In this document: positions 51,011 to 59,871 of the stretch, piece by piece
Layout: every line of letters begins with the position of its first letter
Position numbering within the stretch: the first letter of the stretch is position 1
From: Dyadobacter bucti
Lineage (GTDB): Bacteria > Bacteroidota > Bacteroidia > Cytophagales > Spirosomataceae
Length of the DNA stretch: 64,000 nucleotides
Reading direction: 5' to 3'
NCBI RefSeq assembly: GCF_005869225.1
Contig: NZ_SWFP01000002.1
Location: forward strand, 248,001-312,000
Notes under the pieces: model-generated
The model's database searches: none
The model's input: only the letters and a program-made list of their open reading frames with translations
Told to the model about the DNA's origin: nothing
Made by a program: the position numbers and the translations under genes

Positions 51011-51032
51011 GTACAGTCACCATTAGTAAAGG

Positions 51033-52475
51033 TTAATAATTGGAATTCTGTTTCAAAACACCGTTGCTTAAATCCACTTCGCGCTGAGGAAGCGGGTAAT
51101 AGTAATGTTTGGGTTTTACAAAATTACGGGCGGGTTTATATGGCCCTCTTGCGATTCTGTAATGTGCGGCAATATCAATCAGGCCGGCTTTGTCCCAGCG
51201 CATCAGATCCTGGTGGCGTTCGTTTTCACCTGCAAGTTCTACACGGCGTTCATGCATAATATCCGCCATTTTAGCCGCGGTTTTTGCAGGCAGACCTGCC
51301 CGCCTACGCACTGCATTGAGCTCAGTATCCCCGCTTTGTCCTGACCGGATCTTGGCTTCCGCCGCCAGCAGATATACATCTGAGGAACGTAAAAACGGTG
51401 CGTTCAGGCTCTGGCTCATGTCACCTGCATCTGTAAAGTCTGTGTATTTTTTGAAGGCGTAACCCGTTACACGAGTCATATCAGCTTTGAAAATGGTATT
51501 CCCCAAAGATCCGCGTGTCACAGTATCTCCCGGACTATAAATAGAATATGATCTGCGCGGGTCACCTTTTTCAAACTCCTTTACAAGGTCTTCGATCGGC
51601 TCATGGAAACCCCACCCGCCAAACGCCTGGGGAGTATGGTAAAATGTTGGCGAATTGTCTGTTGTCCAGCCCGTTTCATATTGAAGGGAAAACAGGATTT
51701 CCGGGTTGTTCTCAGTCACCAGCGCAAAGTTTTCATCGTAACGGTCAGCCAGCTTATAAGCCGCATTTCCGATCACCTTTGCACTTGCTTCAATGGCTTT
51801 CGGCCAGTTTTCCTGGTACACATATAATTTGGCAAGAAAACCGTTCGCAGCACCCTGTGTCGCACGGCCCGACTCCGAGGCGTCATAGCTTACCGGCAGT
51901 AAGCTGGCAGCTTTCAGGAAATCGGACTCTGCCTGCGCCCGTACCTCTGCGAGCGTCGCCTTGGGTTTGTTATAATTCTGACCCAAAGCATCTTCCTCTG
52001 TCAGGATGGGAACCTCGCCATAGATCAGCGAAAGCCGCCAGTAAATAAATCCGCGCAGAAAATAAGCTTCACCCATGCTGCGGTTGCGCAGTGTTTCATC
52101 CATATCAACCTTAGGAGCGTTGATCAGCACCGCATTTGCGCGGGAAATCACCTCGTACTTGGTCGACCAGGTCGCAAGTATATGCGAGTTGGATGCGTCG
52201 AAAGTGAACATTTCAAGGGCAGTTTCATCCGAGTGGTCCCCTGCCCTGTTCATATCGTCAGAGGCGTTATCGAAAGTGTATTCGGTATGCGCAAAACCAT
52301 CTTCATTCAGCAACGGAGCATAAATTGCGTTCGTAGCCGCAACCACGTCATCTCCATTGCGCCAGTACTGCTGGGAAGTAACCTGCCCGTAAGGCGTACT
52401 GTCAAGTAAATCGTCGTTACAACCTGTAATAGTTGCTAGGAAGATCCATCCGGCCAGAATATATATTTTTTTCAT
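51033..52475 (-). CDS. RagB/SusD family surface glycan-binding lipoprotein (second locus)
   Basis: 480 residues from ATG 52475, chosen because it starts the lipoprotein signal (KKIYILAGWIFLATITGC, lipidated Cys before NDDLLDSTP); the open frame to 52592 is not needed. SusD features: YWRNGDDVVAATNAIYAPLL, GEAYFLRGFIYWRLSLIYGEVP, AANGFLAKLYVYQENWPKAI, and the C-terminal IMHERRVELAGENERHQDLMRWD followed by YYYPLPQREVDLSNGVLKQN. It pairs with the SusC encoded 34 bases upstream. The substrate is unknown. Confidence 0.95.
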   Translation of the reverse strand: MKKIYILAGWIFLATITGCNDDLLDSTPYGQVTSQQYWRNGDDVVAATNAIYAPLLNEDGFAHTEYTFDNASDDMNRAGDHSDETALEMFTFDASNSHILATWSTKYEVISRANAVLINAPKVDMDETLRNRSMGEAYFLRGFIYWRLSLIYGEVPILTEEDALGQNYNKPKATLAEVRAQAESDFLKAASLLPVSYDASESGRATQGAANGFLAKLYVYQENWPKAIEASAKVIGNAAYKLADRYDENFALVTENNPEILFSLQYETGWTTDNSPTFYHTPQAFGGWGFHEPIEDLVKEFEKGDPRRSYSIYSPGDTVTRGSLGNTIFKADMTRVTGYAFKKYTDFTDAGDMSQSLNAPFLRSSDVYLLAAEAKIRSGQSGDTELNAVRRRAGLPAKTAAKMADIMHERRVELAGENERHQDLMRWDKAGLIDIAAHYRIARGPYKPARNFVKPKHYYYPLPQREVDLSNGVLKQNSNY

Positions 52476-52509
52476 ATCAGTTATTTCAATGTAAATCTGA
52501 ACGCTAAGT

Positions 52510-55500
52510 TTAGAATGATAAAGTGGCCCCGATCGTCCAGGTACGTGCCAGCGGGTATTGTGCGTAGTCAACGTTAAGCTGTTTTTCCACATATCCCAAT
52601 TCCGGGTTCAGGCCTGAATATTTGGTAAACGTGAAAACATTTTGGCCTGTGATGTAAAATCTGGCATTGGACAGCTTCACTTTCTCGATCACCGACTTGG
52701 GAACGGAATAACCCAGTGTAAAATTTTTCAGACGGAGAAAATCGCCTTTTTCAAGGAACAGGTCGGAAGGACGGAAGTTACGGTTAGGGTTATCGATACT
52801 TACACGTGGTACTGTATTGCTCGTCCCGGGGTCATGCCAGCGCTCTTTTTCCTCTGCGTACAAGTTGAAAGAATAGCTTGCATCAAGCCCCTGCATACGG
52901 TCGGCGTTGAAAATCTTGTTGCCGCCTACACCCACAAAAAACACAGTGAAATCAAAGCCCTTGTAATTAACGCCTGCATTCAGACCATAGTTGATCTTTG
53001 GCTGAGGACTTCCGATGATCGTTCTGTCGAGATCGTTAACAATGCCATCATTATTCAGGTCCAGGAACCGAACGTCGCCCGGCTTGATCTGTCCGTCAGT
53101 TTTGCGGGCGTCATTGGTAATATTAGGATTGGAATCAATTTCACCCTGTGTCTGGTAAATGCCATTCGCTTTATACCCGTAGAATGTTCCGTACGGCTGC
53201 CCTTCATAAGTCCGCACAATTTCCTGCTGGCCACGGCCATACAGCTGCGAGGCAAGAAAACCGCCCGGCGTTGCCAGTTTCGTGATTTTGTTTTGGATAA
53301 ATGTAGCGTTCCCGCTCACATTGAAAGTAACTTCTCCAACCGAGTTCCGGTAGGAAGCTTCCACTTCCAATCCTTTATTCCGCAGCTGTCCGATATTCTG
53401 GTCAGGTATGGTAGCAGTACCGATCGTTCCCACGGATGGAGGCGCAAGAAGCATCTTTTTGGTATCTTTTATAAAATAGTTCAGCGAGAGGTACAGACTG
53501 TTCTTCCACAAACCGGCTTCCAGACCAAAATTGCTCATTTCGGCAGTTTCCCAGCCGATTTGCGTGTTGGCCAGACGGCTCTGCGCCGCGCCGGAAATAT
53601 TGTTTTGTGTTCCGCCAGCTCCCAGTGCATATCTGTATGAAGAATTGATGAGTGCCAGATATTGCAGAGAGTTTACGTTTTGGTTACCCAGTTGCCCCCA
53701 TCCTCCGGTCAGCTTGAAATTGCTGAATACAGGCAGTGCACTTTTGAAGAAATCCTCTTCTGAAATTCTCCAGCCCAGTGAAAAAGCAGGAAAATAACCC
53801 CAGCGGTTTCCCGGTGCAAATTTGGATGAACCGTCGGAACGGAAAGTAGCAGTAACCAGGTACCGGTCGAGCAATGAATAATTGGCCCGGCCAAACCAGG
53901 ACGCCAGCGCATCGTAGCTGCGGTTGCCATTTTCACCCGCTACGGAAACGATCGTTCCGGCATACTGGAGATAACGCAGCGACGGATCCTCACTCGGGAA
54001 ATCCCGACCGCGCTGTTTGGCTGAAATACTGTTGAATGTCTGGGAAGTAAATCCGCCCACAAGGTTCAGCTTATGCGCACCAAACTGCTTGTCATAGGAA
54101 AGAAAATATTCCTGCAGAAACGACCAGTACTTTCCATGGGTAAGGTTGAGCTCGTTGTAGGAATTGGAACGAAACTGGTCTGTAATCTTGATGTCAAAAC
54201 TGCTGTTTTCCGAAAATGTGGCATCGGTAGCGAGGTTGGCCCTCAATTTAAGATCTTTTATAATTTCAAATTCGCCGGTCAGGCTTCCCAGAAAACGGTT
54301 CCGGATACTGTTCTGATCCTGGGTATCAACTGTAAAAATCGGGTTATTGATGTCGCCAAATGCACCAATTCCTTTGGTGCTGCTATATGACCCGTCTGCG
54401 TTCCTGACCGGTAGTCCGGGATGAAAACGGATTGCACTCCATAGCAGACCCGTTTGGGAAGATGTAGTATTTGGCGCGGTGTTGTGGGTATTGGTAAACT
54501 GAAGGTTCTGTCCGATTTTAAGCCTGGACCCTATCTTATGATCCGAATTGACCCGGAAAGTGTACCTTTTGTAAAAGGATTTACCAATAATACCTTTTTC
54601 ATTATAATAACCGCCGGAGATCGAAAATGAGGAATATTTCCCTCCGCCGCGAATGGCCGCATCATAGTTTTGCGTCACACCACGCTGAAGCAGCTCATCC
54701 TGCCAGTTTGTTCTCTGGGTCTGATATTGCGGATCCTGCCAAATTGGTGGAATCGGCAAACCGTCATTTTCGTAAGCCTCACGTTTCAGGGAAGCAAGTG
54801 AATTGGCATCCAGCATATCCATGATCTTGATCCGGTTGGTCACACCCACATAACCATTCACCGTAAGCCTGATAGGGTTATCGAATGAGCCTCTTTTGGT
54901 CGTCACGATAATTACGCCGTTGGCAGCACGCGTACCATAAATCGCTGACGCAGAAGCATCCTTCAATATTTCTATTGATTCAATGTCGTTGGGGTTAACA
55001 TCATTCATGGAACCCGACGGCACCCCGTCGATCACCACAAGCGGATCAGAATTGTTGACTGTCCCGAAGCCGCGTATCTGGATCGTACCGGCATCGCCTG
55101 GCGCACCGCCATTACGGATAATGTTCACACCGGCTGCTCTTCCCTGCAAAGCCTGCTGCGCCCCGCCGGAAGGAAGATTTTCAAAATCAACTCCTTTTAC
55201 GGAAGAAACCGCGCCGGTAACATCCTTTTTTTCCTGGGTTCCATAACCCACCACGACCACCTCCCTGAGTGCATTGACATCCTGCACCAGATTGACTGTC
55301 AGCTCCGAACGGTTCCCCACAGTTGCATCCTGGCTTACAAAACCGATGAAGGAAAACCGCAAGACCACATCACCATCAGGCACATTTAGTGTGAACCGAC
55401 CATCCTGATCCGTGGAAGTTCCCTGCTGACTACCCACGACCAGGACATTCACCCCCGGTAAGCCAATACCTTTATCATCCAAGACCGTCCCAGTGACTTT

Positions 55501-55956
55501 GCGGTCGGCTTCTCTCTGGGATGCCAGGCTTTGTACCGGGAAAGCTGCCGATTGAGATCCGCTCTTTTTTCGCAAAAGGATACGGCTGTTGCCCACAACT
55601 TCATAGGAAACGTCCAAAGGTGTCAGCAGCTGATCCAGAACCTTATTGAGCGGCCCCTGAAGTTGTTTCATCCCAACCGTACTTTTCCCCTTAATGCTGC
55701 TCGTACTGTATACAAATTTGACATCAGCCTGCTTTTCAATCTGGCGGAGCACCTGTTTGATCTCGATGGATTCGAGTTTCAGAGAAATCTCTTTATTAAG
55801 TAACTCCTGGCTATAAACGCCGTGGGCAAATGAAATGCCACAGCAGATCAGGGAAAGGAAAAGTTGTTTAGCCGTAGTGCTCATGACGTTGTAAACAACC
55901 CTTTGTAAGGGTATTTTTTTATGCATAATATCAAAGGTTTTTGTATACGTATTCAT
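52510..55956 (-). CDS. SusC-type TonB-dependent receptor with STN signalling domain (second locus)
   Basis: 1148 residues. A leader (QLFLSLICCGISFAHGVYSQ) is followed by a secretin/TonB N-terminal (STN) domain at about 55-125 (LKLESIEIKQVLRQIEKQADV, LDQLLTPLDVSYEVVGNSRI), a CarboxypepD_reg domain about 150-235, a plug with GYGTQEKKDVTGAVSSVKGV and IRGFGTVNNSDPLVVIDGV, and the barrel ending in LARTWTIGATLSF. The STN domain is what contacts a FecR anti-sigma factor, and the fecR gene lies directly upstream (4-base gap). The start may be ATG 55956 or ATG 55926. The receptor therefore both imports and reports its ligand. Confidence 0.95.
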   Translation of the reverse strand: MNTYTKTFDIMHKKIPLQRVVYNVMSTTAKQLFLSLICCGISFAHGVYSQELLNKEISLKLESIEIKQVLRQIEKQADVKFVYSTSSIKGKSTVGMKQLQGPLNKVLDQLLTPLDVSYEVVGNSRILLRKKSGSQSAAFPVQSLASQREADRKVTGTVLDDKGIGLPGVNVLVVGSQQGTSTDQDGRFTLNVPDGDVVLRFSFIGFVSQDATVGNRSELTVNLVQDVNALREVVVVGYGTQEKKDVTGAVSSVKGVDFENLPSGGAQQALQGRAAGVNIIRNGGAPGDAGTIQIRGFGTVNNSDPLVVIDGVPSGSMNDVNPNDIESIEILKDASASAIYGTRAANGVIIVTTKRGSFDNPIRLTVNGYVGVTNRIKIMDMLDANSLASLKREAYENDGLPIPPIWQDPQYQTQRTNWQDELLQRGVTQNYDAAIRGGGKYSSFSISGGYYNEKGIIGKSFYKRYTFRVNSDHKIGSRLKIGQNLQFTNTHNTAPNTTSSQTGLLWSAIRFHPGLPVRNADGSYSSTKGIGAFGDINNPIFTVDTQDQNSIRNRFLGSLTGEFEIIKDLKLRANLATDATFSENSSFDIKITDQFRSNSYNELNLTHGKYWSFLQEYFLSYDKQFGAHKLNLVGGFTSQTFNSISAKQRGRDFPSEDPSLRYLQYAGTIVSVAGENGNRSYDALASWFGRANYSLLDRYLVTATFRSDGSSKFAPGNRWGYFPAFSLGWRISEEDFFKSALPVFSNFKLTGGWGQLGNQNVNSLQYLALINSSYRYALGAGGTQNNISGAAQSRLANTQIGWETAEMSNFGLEAGLWKNSLYLSLNYFIKDTKKMLLAPPSVGTIGTATIPDQNIGQLRNKGLEVEASYRNSVGEVTFNVSGNATFIQNKITKLATPGGFLASQLYGRGQQEIVRTYEGQPYGTFYGYKANGIYQTQGEIDSNPNITNDARKTDGQIKPGDVRFLDLNNDGIVNDLDRTIIGSPQPKINYGLNAGVNYKGFDFTVFFVGVGGNKIFNADRMQGLDASYSFNLYAEEKERWHDPGTSNTVPRVSIDNPNRNFRPSDLFLEKGDFLRLKNFTLGYSVPKSVIEKVKLSNARFYITGQNVFTFTKYSGLNPELGYVEKQLNVDYAQYPLARTWTIGATLSF

Positions 55957-55960
55957 TTAA

Positions 55961-56965
55961 TTATTCCAGGCATCCTTCTCCGCGTATAAAAAGCGAAGTT
56001 CCGCGGCTTTCATAGTCTGCATTCACAGCCTTGCAAATAAGGTCGAGCTGAGAAAACATCGTCAGATCATTCAGGTCGCCGGTAAAAAGGCAGTTCCTGA
56101 AAACATCGTCTTCCACTATAATATCAATTCCATAGGTAGTTTCGAGTATGGCAAAGGCGTCGGCGACCGGCGTCTCGGAGAACTCAAATTTCTGCCGAGA
56201 AGCGACCGGCTTCACAACAGCGGGATTTTTAACAATGCCCAGCTCCATTTTCCTTGATTTTTTATCAAAAACAATTTTCTGATTGGGTGTAAGGATCACG
56301 CCATTGCGTTTTGTCTCCTTATTATCTTTCAGGATCTCGTAAACGGAGACTCTCCCGCTCATTACCCTCACTTCCACAGAGCCCGAACTATCATAAGACT
56401 TCACATTAAAACTTGTACCTAAAACCTGGGTTGCAAGATTCTCAGTAGATACGATAAACGGTCTAGCCGGATTTCTTTTCACTTTAAAAAACGCCTCTCC
56501 ATGTAAATAGACAAGCCGCTGCTTGTCGCCGAGGTGATCGGGGTAACTGATTGTGCTGCCAGGCTGCAGGACAACCTCGCTACCGTCTTCCAGCATCAGG
56601 CTCTTCGGCTTGGCCGAAGTATTCTTTACTTCAAAATCATATTCCTTAGCCCCAAGCATCGAAGTGATAACCGATTCATAATTTGTGTAACCCGTGCCAA
56701 AAAACCAGCTTGCTCCGACGAAAACCAGCAAAGAGGCGGCAATCGCGGCAGCCCAAAGATAAATTGACCTCGCAGGTTTTCTTGTAGTGTTCTTCAAAAG
56801 CTTTTTCTTGATGCGCCTGCCGATTTCGTTTTTTTCAGGTAAAAGGATTTCCGATTCGTTCACCGGATTTTCTTCCAGAAATCTTTCAACCAACACTTCT
56901 TCTTCTGGTGTTGCCGCACCGTCAATATACTTTTCAATTAGCGTGTCGTAATTTATCTGACTCAT
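55961..56965 (-). CDS. FecR-type anti-sigma factor
   Basis: 334 residues. A cytoplasmic N-terminus of about 85 residues that would bind the sigma factor (TLIEKYIDGAATPEEEVLVERFL) is followed by one TM helix (SIYLWAAAIAASLLVFVGASW). The periplasmic FecR domain is at about 110-215 (EDGSEVVLQPGSTISYP, GEAFFKVKRNPARPFIVST, GTSFNVKSYDSSGSVEVRVMSG), and the C-terminal DUF4974/STN-like domain (KFEFSETPVADAFAILETTYG) would contact the receptor. It sits between the sigma factor and susC genes. Confidence 0.95.
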   Translation of the reverse strand: MSQINYDTLIEKYIDGAATPEEEVLVERFLEENPVNESEILLPEKNEIGRRIKKKLLKNTTRKPARSIYLWAAAIAASLLVFVGASWFFGTGYTNYESVITSMLGAKEYDFEVKNTSAKPKSLMLEDGSEVVLQPGSTISYPDHLGDKQRLVYLHGEAFFKVKRNPARPFIVSTENLATQVLGTSFNVKSYDSSGSVEVRVMSGRVSVYEILKDNKETKRNGVILTPNQKIVFDKKSRKMELGIVKNPAVVKPVASRQKFEFSETPVADAFAILETTYGIDIIVEDDVFRNCLFTGDLNDLTMFSQLDLICKAVNADYESRGTSLFIRGEGCLE

Positions 56966-56986
56966 AAGAGCTGTTTTTATCGGCTT

Positions 56987-57541
56987 TCAGTTGTTCGACT
57001 GGTACATCCAGAGCCCTTCTTTAAGCGCTTTCAATGATTTTGTAATGTGGTACTCCACCGCCTTTTCAGAAATATGCAGTTCTTCGGCTATGTCTTTTAC
57101 AGACTGATTTTCGAAGCGGCTCAGCTGAAAAACCCGGCTCGTTTTTTCCGGAAGTCGGCTCATCACTTCATCCACCGCCTTTGACAGGTCCGAAAACCGC
57201 ACAATTTCCTCCGTAGAGTAAGTTTCATGTATTTTATTCAGGATCATGTACTCCCGGTATTTGCGCCAGGTGATCTGTGATTTGATAAAATTGGCGATCC
57301 GGTATTTGATAGAAATCACAAGATAGGTGCTCAGATTTCTGATTGCTGTTTCGTTACGTTTGTACCAAAGACTCTCAAATATGTCATGAACAAGCTCTTC
57401 CGACTCTTCTTTTGAGCCGAGCTGGTGATAGCAAATACAAAACAGCTTGTACCAATAACGATCATATATCTCCTCAAAAGCTTGCTTATTGCTTTCGTGA
57501 AGCCGAATAACCAGTTGCTCGTCGGTTAAAAACTTACCCAT
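56987..57541 (-). CDS. ECF RNA polymerase sigma factor
   Basis: A 184-residue sigma-70 family protein of the Bacteroidota FecI-like group. Region 2 is at about 10-95 (AFEEIYDRYWYKLFCICYHQLGSKEESEELVHDIFESLW); region 4 at about 120-175 has the helix-turn-helix VKDIAEELHISEKAVEYHI. It should direct transcription of the downstream susC-susD genes when FecR is released by the ligand-loaded receptor. It is the first gene of the run. TATCTTTA on the minus strand near 57655 is a one-mismatch -7 box and may be its promoter. Confidence 0.95.
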   Translation of the reverse strand: MGKFLTDEQLVIRLHESNKQAFEEIYDRYWYKLFCICYHQLGSKEESEELVHDIFESLWYKRNETAIRNLSTYLVISIKYRIANFIKSQITWRKYREYMILNKIHETYSTEEIVRFSDLSKAVDEVMSRLPEKTSRVFQLSRFENQSVKDIAEELHISEKAVEYHITKSLKALKEGLWMYQSNN

Positions 57542-57693
57542 TTCTGATTCTGCAATTTCGGGATATATGTATAGTCAATCAACTTCGAAGAACCCCTAAC
57601 CGATTTATAAGATTTTTTACTAATGTTTTAATCTTTAAAAAAGGTTCTTATAAAGATACCATGATTTTGGTATCTAACCACTTGGAAACTAGA

Positions 57694-58503
57694 CTATTTC
57701 AGGAAGACTTGAAATTCCGAATCGATCTGAAAATTATTGACGCCAATTTCCTTCATCCTGTCGCAATCCCTTTTCGCATCTGCCATAAAATCGGTCGATT
57801 TCCGGTAATGGAATTTGTTAATTGCCGCAACCGTCATGAAGCCATGTTCTTTCGCCCAGGCCACATCTTCGCTGCTCAGATTGGCGGGCCTTTCAAACAG
57901 AAAATAATGATCCGGCTTAAAACCGGGTTTCCGCATATTCTCTTCCAGCTGTTTCCGGGAACAGCTAAGCCTCAGCTTTCCTGTAAAAAACTCCGTAGAC
58001 TCGTCGGTTCCTATCGTCAGGGCAGAACGGCGTAGCTTGTTTTCATCCAGCATTTTCAGCAAACGGTTAAACAATACCGTATCGAGCCCTCGGATCTTAT
58101 TATCCAGCATCACACCGAGCTGATTTTTCCTGCAAAAAATGAGGATATCTTCCAGTTTCTGGGGGGAATTTCCGTCCAGGCTGCTTTTCAGGTTTTTGAT
58201 CTCCTTCCAATCCGCATCGACTACCTTTTTATCAAACCCATAAAATCTTTTAAAATCAGCATCATGATTTGCAATAAGCACACCGTCACGGGTTACACGC
58301 ATGTCGATTTCAATCATCTTGTACCCTTCTTCCAATGCTTTTTTCAGGGCTGGAATTCCGTTTTCAGTGTAAGAACTGTCCACCACACCGCCGCGGTGGG
58401 CAATCAGAATGTAAGAGGCGGGCTGAGCATAAACACATTTGCCTGAAACGAGCAGTAAGAAGCAAACCGTCAGAACATAGCGTCTTTTATCGATCATATA
58501 CAT
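57694..58503 (-). CDS. Glycerophosphodiester phosphodiesterase family protein, secreted
   Basis: 269 residues with a signal peptide (YVLTVCFLLLVSGKCVYAQ) and a GDPD TIM barrel. The catalytic features are ILIAHRGGVVDSSYTENG (His/Arg), MIEIDMRVTRDGVLIANHD (metal-binding Glu/Asp and the second His) and VMLDNKIRG. It hydrolyses glycerophosphodiesters to glycerol 3-phosphate and an alcohol, or a related phosphodiester; exported Bacteroidota members often lie near phosphatase and glycan genes. It is divergent from the metallophosphoesterase gene. Confidence 0.9.
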   Translation of the reverse strand: MYMIDKRRYVLTVCFLLLVSGKCVYAQPASYILIAHRGGVVDSSYTENGIPALKKALEEGYKMIEIDMRVTRDGVLIANHDADFKRFYGFDKKVVDADWKEIKNLKSSLDGNSPQKLEDILIFCRKNQLGVMLDNKIRGLDTVLFNRLLKMLDENKLRRSALTIGTDESTEFFTGKLRLSCSRKQLEENMRKPGFKPDHYFLFERPANLSSEDVAWAKEHGFMTVAAINKFHYRKSTDFMADAKRDCDRMKEIGVNNFQIDSEFQVFLK

Positions 58504-58701
58504 TTTTCCACGCGTTGAGATTACAAAAGTATTGCTTGGAAAGATAACAAACCCCGTCTTAACAATAACATAATCCGCCCCATACGGACCATTTTGGCAT
58601 TATTGTTTTAAAAGCGCATGTATTTGGTAACAGTAATTTCATGATTTGGATACATGGAAAACATGCCGAATGTTCAAATTTGTCCCATAAAGTGCAGAGG
58701 T

Positions 58702-59625
58702 ATGCTGAGAAGGAATTTGTTAAAAAATATAGGATTGCTCGCTGCAGGGCTTTCACTGCCGAACTTGACAAACGCGGCCAGCCCAGAGAAACCGTCGCGG
58801 GTGCTGCGTATTGCTCATGTAACCGACATCCATGTGCAGCCGCATCTATGGGCGGCGAAAGGGATGGAAAAATGCCTTCACCATATTCAGGACCTGGATA
58901 TCAGGCCGGACGTTATCTTCAATGGCGGAGACTCTGTGATGGGTGCAGGCGGGATCAGCAAACACAAGGCAAGCAGAGAGTGGAATTTGTTTCACGAGGT
59001 CTTACGAAACGAAAACTCTCTCCCGCTCTTCTCATGCATCGGTAACCACGATATATGGGCAAATAAAGAACACAATGCTTTGTTTGGTGACGGGAAAAAG
59101 TGGGCCATGGACGAATTCAAACTGCCGGAGCGTTATTATAGCTTTGACAAAAACGGCTGGCATTTCATATTCCTTGACAGCATCCATCCCCAGGAAGACG
59201 GCTTCAGGTACTATGCCCGCCTTGATGACAAACAATTCCACTGGCTGGAAAACGACCTCCGGAATGTCGATCCGGATACTCCGGTTATGATTGTATCGCA
59301 TATACCAATCCTTGCAGCGTGCGTTTTCCTCGATGGCGATACACTGAAAGACAATGAATGGCATGTTCCAGGCAGCTGGATGCACACCGACGCGGCAAAA
59401 CTGGTAAAGCTGTTTACAAGGCATAAAAATGTACGGCTCTCAATCAGTGGCCACACCCACCTGCTCGATCGTGTCGAATATAACGGCGTGAGCTATTGCT
59501 GCAACGGGGCCGTTTGCGGAAATTACTGGTTTGGCAAAACCCAGGAGACCCGGGCAGGCTATGCGATCATAGATCTGTTTGATGACGGCTCCTTCAAAAA
59601 TGAATACGTGAGCTACCGAAAATGA
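58702..59625 (+). CDS. Metallophosphoesterase, exported
   Basis: 307 residues from ATG 58702; the frame is open to 58654, but 58702 starts a twin-arginine-like leader (LRRNLLKNIGLLAAGLSLP). All calcineurin-like phosphoesterase motifs are present: HVTDIHVQPH, FNGGDSVMG, CIGNHDIWA, VSHIPILA and SGHTHLLDRV, so two metals would be bound. It hydrolyses a phosphomonoester or diester in the periplasm; the substrate is unknown. Divergence from the GDPD gene across 198 bases suggests joint regulation, possibly in phosphate or phospholipid scavenging (inference). Confidence 0.92.
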   Translation: MLRRNLLKNIGLLAAGLSLPNLTNAASPEKPSRVLRIAHVTDIHVQPHLWAAKGMEKCLHHIQDLDIRPDVIFNGGDSVMGAGGISKHKASREWNLFHEVLRNENSLPLFSCIGNHDIWANKEHNALFGDGKKWAMDEFKLPERYYSFDKNGWHFIFLDSIHPQEDGFRYYARLDDKQFHWLENDLRNVDPDTPVMIVSHIPILAACVFLDGDTLKDNEWHVPGSWMHTDAAKLVKLFTRHKNVRLSISGHTHLLDRVEYNGVSYCCNGAVCGNYWFGKTQETRAGYAIIDLFDDGSFKNEYVSYRK

Positions 59626-59871
59626 GTCGCTCAGATCGAAAATTTACCGTCTGCTAATTCAGCCCTGCCGATTATTAAACGATTTTGGTAAGAATGAAGC
59701 TGTAGTGTTTGTTTGTATCACTCAAACGGGCAACTGTGGCGGTAACCAATCATACACACACTACAACTTTAACACTATACACACACTTTTCCAAAATGAA
59801 TACCGTAATCAGAAACTCTCGTTCTCCACTTCTCTTAACCTCTTGTTTCATCTGAGCTACCGAGGAGTAAC

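Noticed and set aside
57661..58035. Plus-strand open frame opposite the glycerophosphodiesterase gene
   Set aside because: It is the complement of a well-supported enzyme gene and has no domain of its own.
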